Shown here one piece after another: positions 60,948 to 64,000 of a stretch of 64,000 nt of DNA (positions within the stretch are counted from its first letter, which is position 1; each line of letters begins with the position of its first letter). The stretch spans positions 13,502 to 77,501 of the forward strand of contig JAWLCO010000004.1 of assembly GCA_041687075.1 (NCBI GenBank), given 5' to 3'. The notes beneath the pieces were generated by a model. The model did not search any database and was not told the origin of the DNA. It worked only from the letters and a program-made list of their open reading frames with translations. The position numbers were made by a program, and so were the translations under genes. The DNA is from ZC4RG25 sp041687075. Its GTDB lineage: Bacteria > Pseudomonadota > Alphaproteobacteria > Rhizobiales > Hyphomicrobiaceae.

Positions 60948-60983
60948 GCGCCTGCGAAGGGAACGGTTGAGTCCCGGCCCGGG

Positions 60984-62030
60984 TTAGGCCTTTTTCGCCT
61001 CGCCGTTACGGGCCGCCCAGCATACTTCCTTGCGCAGCTGCCGCGGCGGTCTGCCGAACCAGCCGCGCGCTGCACGAGTAAACGCGCTCTGCTCGGAAAA
61101 GCCGAGCAGCAGCGCGATCTCCGTAAGCGGCAGGTCAGTGTCCCGCAGATAGCGCTCGGCGAGATGCCGGCGCGTGTCGCTCAGGATGCGTTCGAAAGTC
61201 GTCCCCTGCTGCGCCAGCCTGTTCTGAAGGCTTCGCGGGGTCATCCGCATGCGCTCGGCCACGCGCTCGAGCAGGGGAGGATCGGTGCTGAGCACCTCCA
61301 CGATGGCGCGAGCTGTCCGCCCCACGAGGTCCGGCCGCCCTGCAAGCTCGTTCAGCTTGGCCTCACCGGTCTCGGTCAGGATCTGAAACAGCCGTGGATC
61401 GGCCCCCTTGTTCGTCCTTTGCAATGTGGCCCGGTCAATAGCGATCAGGTTTTCCCGGGCGTTGAACGTAACCCGGGGGCCGAAGATGCGGTGTAACCGC
61501 GCAGGGCAGGGCAACTCCGGATGCTCGACCTCGACGAGCGGCGGTATCCAATCCCGGCCCGTCATCCTCCTCAGTCTGAGCATGAGAATCGCATTGATGA
61601 AGCTCGCCAACTGAACCCGGCGCGTGTGGCTCGTCGGGAAGTACCAGGACATCGTCGCGAAGTTATCTTCCTCCCGGAAGACCATAGAGCTCGGATAGCA
61701 CACCAGCCCCGCGAAGCGGGTCATGGCCTCGATCGCGTCCCGAACCGTCCTCGCATGCAGGACGATGTAGCCGTAAAGGCCTGTTGCGCCCAAAGGATAG
61801 GCTTCAGCCAACGAAAGTCCGAATGCGGGATCCTTCGTCCGCTCTGCGGCCAGCTCCATCAACAAGGCGACCGAATCGATCGGTAGCTCACTTGCCGGAT
61901 CATCGAGCGCTCCAGCGTCGAGCCCGGCTTCGAGCAGAAGCGCGTCCGGGTCGACTCCGCGCTCCGCAATGCAGTCACGGAAGCTGGATAGAACGGCGGC
62001 GCGGATGATGATGTCGCTGGCGGGGATCAT
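60984..62030 (-). CDS. AraC family transcriptional regulator
   Basis: The 348-residue protein has an N-terminal arabinose-binding-type domain (about 25-205) and a C-terminal double HTH: LLERVAERMRMTPRSLQNRLAQQGTTFERIL (blocks), then RRHLAERYLRDTDLPLTEIALLLGFSEQSAFTRAARGWFGRPPRQLRK (in blocks). This layout matches OruR/ArgR-type activators. Its target is unknown. It is divergent from the MarR gene; a 7-bp inverted repeat lies between. Confidence 0.9.
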   Translation of the reverse strand: MIPASDIIIRAAVLSSFRDCIAERGVDPDALLLEAGLDAGALDDPASELPIDSVALLMELAAERTKDPAFGLSLAEAYPLGATGLYGYIVLHARTVRDAIEAMTRFAGLVCYPSSMVFREEDNFATMSWYFPTSHTRRVQLASFINAILMLRLRRMTGRDWIPPLVEVEHPELPCPARLHRIFGPRVTFNARENLIAIDRATLQRTNKGADPRLFQILTETGEAKLNELAGRPDLVGRTARAIVEVLSTDPPLLERVAERMRMTPRSLQNRLAQQGTTFERILSDTRRHLAERYLRDTDLPLTEIALLLGFSEQSAFTRAARGWFGRPPRQLRKEVCWAARNGEAKKA

Positions 62031-62152
62031 TGTGCGGGGAGCATGACGCAGGGGCGCGGATTCCCCAATTGGGCCAAACGCCGCGATCAGGTGTAGCTAT
62101 CGTCAAGAAGCGAGTGCCAAAGGTCAAGTCTCGTTAGCTCGAACCAACGTAA

Positions 62153-62175
62153 ATGCTTCGAAAAATCAGAAGCAT
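62153..62175. promoter_or_regulatory. Perfect inverted repeat between araC-type and marR-type genes
   Basis: ATGCTTC and GAAGCAT are separated by 9 AT-rich bases, 66 bp upstream of the MarR start. Spacing and symmetry suit a MarR-type operator, so autoregulation is a reasonable guess. The regulator that binds it is unproven. Confidence 0.5.
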
Positions 62176-62240
62176 GACCGTTGCAGTTAAGAGCGCTCAA
62201 CAGAGCGCCGGTCCCACACCTCCCTGGAGCTATTTCGACC

Positions 62241-62762
62241 ATGTCTCGCATGCAAGACGTTTCCCTCATGGGCTCAGCACTGCACCTGCTTCATCGCGCC
62301 GGCCAGCGTGCCGACGAACTGTTCACGGCAACAATGGGTGAGAACGAGCTCACCCCTCGTCAATTCGCGGTGCTCAAGGCCGTTGCGAGAATGGAAAACC
62401 CGAGCCAGACGGCGCTCGTTCAGAACACGGGGATCGACCGTTCGACCATTGCGGATATCGTGCGCCGTCTCATCAAGAAGGGCCTGCTGCAGCGCCGCCG
62501 GACGAGCCACGATGCCCGGATGTACGCCGTCAAGCTGACGCCGGCGGGGCGCGACCTCCTCGAGGCGGCCGAGCCTGCCGCGAAGACCACTGAGGAACAG
62601 CTCCTTGCCGTGCTGCCCGCGCAGCAGCGTACGGCAATGATCGAGGCGCTGAGCACGATCGTCGCCAAGCTCGAGTCGTCTGCCAACGGGCACGCCAACG
62701 GCGCTGCCGCCCCTGCGCCTGCGCCTGCGCCGAAGGGCCGCCGCGCCCGGGCGCGTCAGTAA
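62241..62762 (+). CDS. MarR family transcriptional regulator
   Basis: The 173-residue protein has the winged helix: ELTPRQFAVLKAVARMENPSQTALVQNTGIDRSTIADIVRRLIKKGLLQRRR (seen in blocks, about 33-84), then DARMYAVKLTPAGRDLL as the wing. A C-terminal Ala/Pro-rich tail of about 25 residues ends with RRARARQ. The start is the ATG of MSRMQDVSL. Ligand and targets are unknown. An intrinsic terminator follows. Confidence 0.9.
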   Translation: MSRMQDVSLMGSALHLLHRAGQRADELFTATMGENELTPRQFAVLKAVARMENPSQTALVQNTGIDRSTIADIVRRLIKKGLLQRRRTSHDARMYAVKLTPAGRDLLEAAEPAAKTTEEQLLAVLPAQQRTAMIEALSTIVAKLESSANGHANGAAAPAPAPAPKGRRARARQ

Positions 62763-62812
62763 GGGTCCAAGGCTCTGGCGGCGGCACTGGCTGCCAAAGC
62801 TGGATGGAAATG

Positions 62813-62848
62813 AGGCCCGCGGACCCGCGTCCGCGGGCCTTCTCTTTT
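62813..62848 (+). terminator. Intrinsic terminator after marR-type gene
   Basis: AGGCCCGCGGA and TCCGCGGGCCT are perfect 11-bp arms with the loop CCCGCG, followed by TCTCTTTT. It should end transcription of the MarR gene about 50 bp after its stop. Confidence 0.9.
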
Positions 62849-63015
62849 GCCTCCGGTGTATGCTGCATATCAGCTATGCGCATACCGCATCTCACGTGGC
62901 GTCGACCACCGGCCACCCCTCGCGAAAGTCAGTCATTCGGCATCTCTGGTCATCATCCACGGCATGCAGTACGGCAGTTGAGGCCTGACCAGCGCGTCCC
63001 AAAGGGAGGGCGAAC

Positions 63016-63465
63016 GTGACCGAGGTGCTATTCTACCATCTGGAGCGGCAGCCGCTCGAGCGCGTGCTGCCCACACTGCTCGAGCGCACGCTGGAGCGGG
63101 GCTGGCGCGCGGTGGTCCAGTGCGGAAACGAGGAGCGGCTCGAATCGCTCGACGGCTGGCTCTGGACCTATCGCGACGACAGCTTCCTGCCGCACGGAAC
63201 TGCCCGCGATGGGCCTGGGGCAGTGCAGCCGATCTATCTGACCTCCGGCGACGATAACCCGAACGGGGCGCGTGTCCGCTTCCTGGTGGAAGGCGCGGCA
63301 CTCGACTCGTTCGATGGCTACGATCGCATCGTCCACATTTTCGACGGCCATGACGACACAGCCGTGGCGCAGGCGCGCACGGAGTGGAAACGCGCCCGAG
63401 CTGCGGGCTGCGAAGTCACCTACTGGCAGCAGGCCGACAACGGCCGTTGGGAAAGGCGGGCCTGA
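63016..63465 (+). CDS. holC: DNA polymerase III chi subunit
   Basis: The 149-residue protein has EVLFYHLERQPLERVLPTLLERTLERG (two blocks), DGWLWTYRDDSFLPHG and a C-terminal VTYWQQADNGRW. It matches HolC, which links the clamp loader to single-stranded DNA-binding protein. It starts at GTG with AGGG a few bases upstream. The gene usually follows pepA in other Proteobacteria; that gene is not seen here. Confidence 0.93.
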   Translation: MTEVLFYHLERQPLERVLPTLLERTLERGWRAVVQCGNEERLESLDGWLWTYRDDSFLPHGTARDGPGAVQPIYLTSGDDNPNGARVRFLVEGAALDSFDGYDRIVHIFDGHDDTAVAQARTEWKRARAAGCEVTYWQQADNGRWERRA

Positions 63466-63497
63466 TCGCACGGACCATGCGCGCCGGGAGTCCAGCA

Positions 63498-63863
63498 TCA
63501 GGCGCAGGGTGTTACGATAAATAACGGCAACGCAATCCAGATGATCGCAACCATCGACAGCAACGTCAGGGCGATGGTGATCTGTCGAAGGAATGCGCTC
63601 GTTGGATCATTGTGCGGCTCTCCGCGCAGTGGTCCGCGCCAGCCCATTGCGAGCGCCAGCACATAGCCGGCAGCCGCAAGGGCCAGGAGCGTAGCCAGCA
63701 TCACCGTGAACGGGATCAGGCCGGCGCCGAGGATTCTGACGTCCTCCAGACCCCGCGCACAGGCCACGGCATTCGCCGAATAGACGAACATGAAATGCGC
63801 GGCGAAGATGAGCAGTCCGCCGAACAGAAGGAAGGTTTTGGATCCGAGGCGCTGATCGGCCAT
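63498..63863 (-). CDS. Small membrane protein beside the oxidase gene
   Basis: The 121-residue protein from MADQRLGS has three hydrophobic helices (about 8-30, 45-67 and 88-112). It lies 5 bp after the stop of the partial gene at the window edge; an ATG overlapping that stop is also possible. Such small proteins occur downstream of haem-copper oxidase genes, but no family name is certain. Confidence 0.6.
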   Translation of the reverse strand: MADQRLGSKTFLLFGGLLIFAAHFMFVYSANAVACARGLEDVRILGAGLIPFTVMLATLLALAAAGYVLALAMGWRGPLRGEPHNDPTSAFLRQITIALTLLSMVAIIWIALPLFIVTPCA

Positions 63864-63868
63864 GGTCA

Positions 63869-64000
63869 TCATCCCAGCGCGCGCGGGAAGAGGCTGAGGA
63901 TGACTAACGCGACGAGGCCCTGCGCCGTCGAGTAATGCCAGAACAGCTTCGTGTTGTCGAAGGTGACGCGGCGGACCGCATCGAGTTTTCCTGCGAGCGA
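63869..64000 (-). CDS. C-terminal end of a probable haem-copper oxidase subunit
   Basis: Only 43 residues and the stop are in the window, reading from the right edge. The end DNTKLFWHYSTAQGLVALV and the closing LFPRALG look like the last helix of cytochrome c oxidase subunit III or a subunit I-III fusion, where WHY/WHF opens the final helix. The main part lies beyond the window, so this call is tentative. Confidence 0.5.
   Translation of the reverse strand, partial: SLAGKLDAVRRVTFDNTKLFWHYSTAQGLVALVILSLFPRALG

Overview
The window is 64 kb of GC-rich chromosomal DNA from an alphaproteobacterium, most likely of the order Hyphomicrobiales (Rhizobiales). The evidence is gene content and order: an ihfA-merR pair behind plsX-fabH, the nrdR-ribD-ribE-ribB-ribH-nusB-thiL cluster, a C4-pathway 5-aminolevulinate synthase, an ldtR regulator beside an L,D-transpeptidase, a ubiquinol-cytochrome c chaperone, a Bpt leucyltransferase and a TSUP/TIGR02186 pair. 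I cannot name the genus. No prophage, plasmid, transposase, CRISPR array or complete defence system was recognised; the region looks like ordinary chromosome with scattered accessory genes.

Layout. 1-0.7 kb: the end of a YciI-like gene and a DUF2200 gene. 0.9-6.3 kb, minus strand: tRNA-Pro(GGG), a phosphopantetheinyl transferase, merR, ihfA, fabH, plsX, a DUF177 gene and a cytochrome bc1 chaperone. bamE diverges from them. 7.1-18 kb, minus strand: the proton pyrophosphatase hppA, thiL, nusB, the riboflavin genes, nrdR, glyA and hemA. 18-25 kb: envelope and haem genes (ldtP/ldtR, a HIBYL-CoA hydrolase-like gene, an extensin-like M15-type protein, hemB) and bpt. 25-34 kb: a ThDP enzyme, two SDR genes, a ribosome hibernation factor fused to a cold-shock domain, a CDF transporter, a DUF457 protein, a zinc alcohol dehydrogenase and arsC. 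34-38 kb: gamma-glutamyltransferase, DUF1028 and MFS genes. 38-46.7 kb: MepA, MsrA, several uncharacterised membrane proteins, YjbQ and a large PodJ-like Sel1-repeat protein. 46.8-57.7 kb: DUF488, TSUP/TIGR02186, an MFS/spermidine-synthase-like fusion, a UPF0173 hydrolase, ruvX, an AidB-like dehydrogenase and a coupled pair of membrane GTPases. 57.7-64 kb: DUF4142, a truncated LuxR-type sensor, an acyl-CoA carboxylase beta subunit, a small secreted repeat protein, AraC and MarR regulators, holC, and the end of what looks like a haem-copper oxidase gene.

How it fits together. Several runs are translationally coupled by 4-bp overlaps (merR/PPTase, ribE/ribB, ribH/nusB, yjbQ/membrane protein, the GTPase pair, TSUP/TIGR02186). 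Cell-wall remodelling is a recurrent theme (LdtP/LdtR, the extensin-like protein, MepA, the PodJ-like protein). Haem synthesis is represented by hemA and hemB about 5 kb apart.

The most noteworthy unexplained structures are two interacting repeat families in intergenic DNA: roughly 60-bp palindromic elements in inverted pairs, and 8-bp-period arrays arranged as opposed arms. The GTPase pair, the HPF/cold-shock fusion, the truncated LuxR sensor and a bacterial-PH-like membrane protein are the best candidates for undescribed biology. All calls are by eye from sequence; no database search was run.
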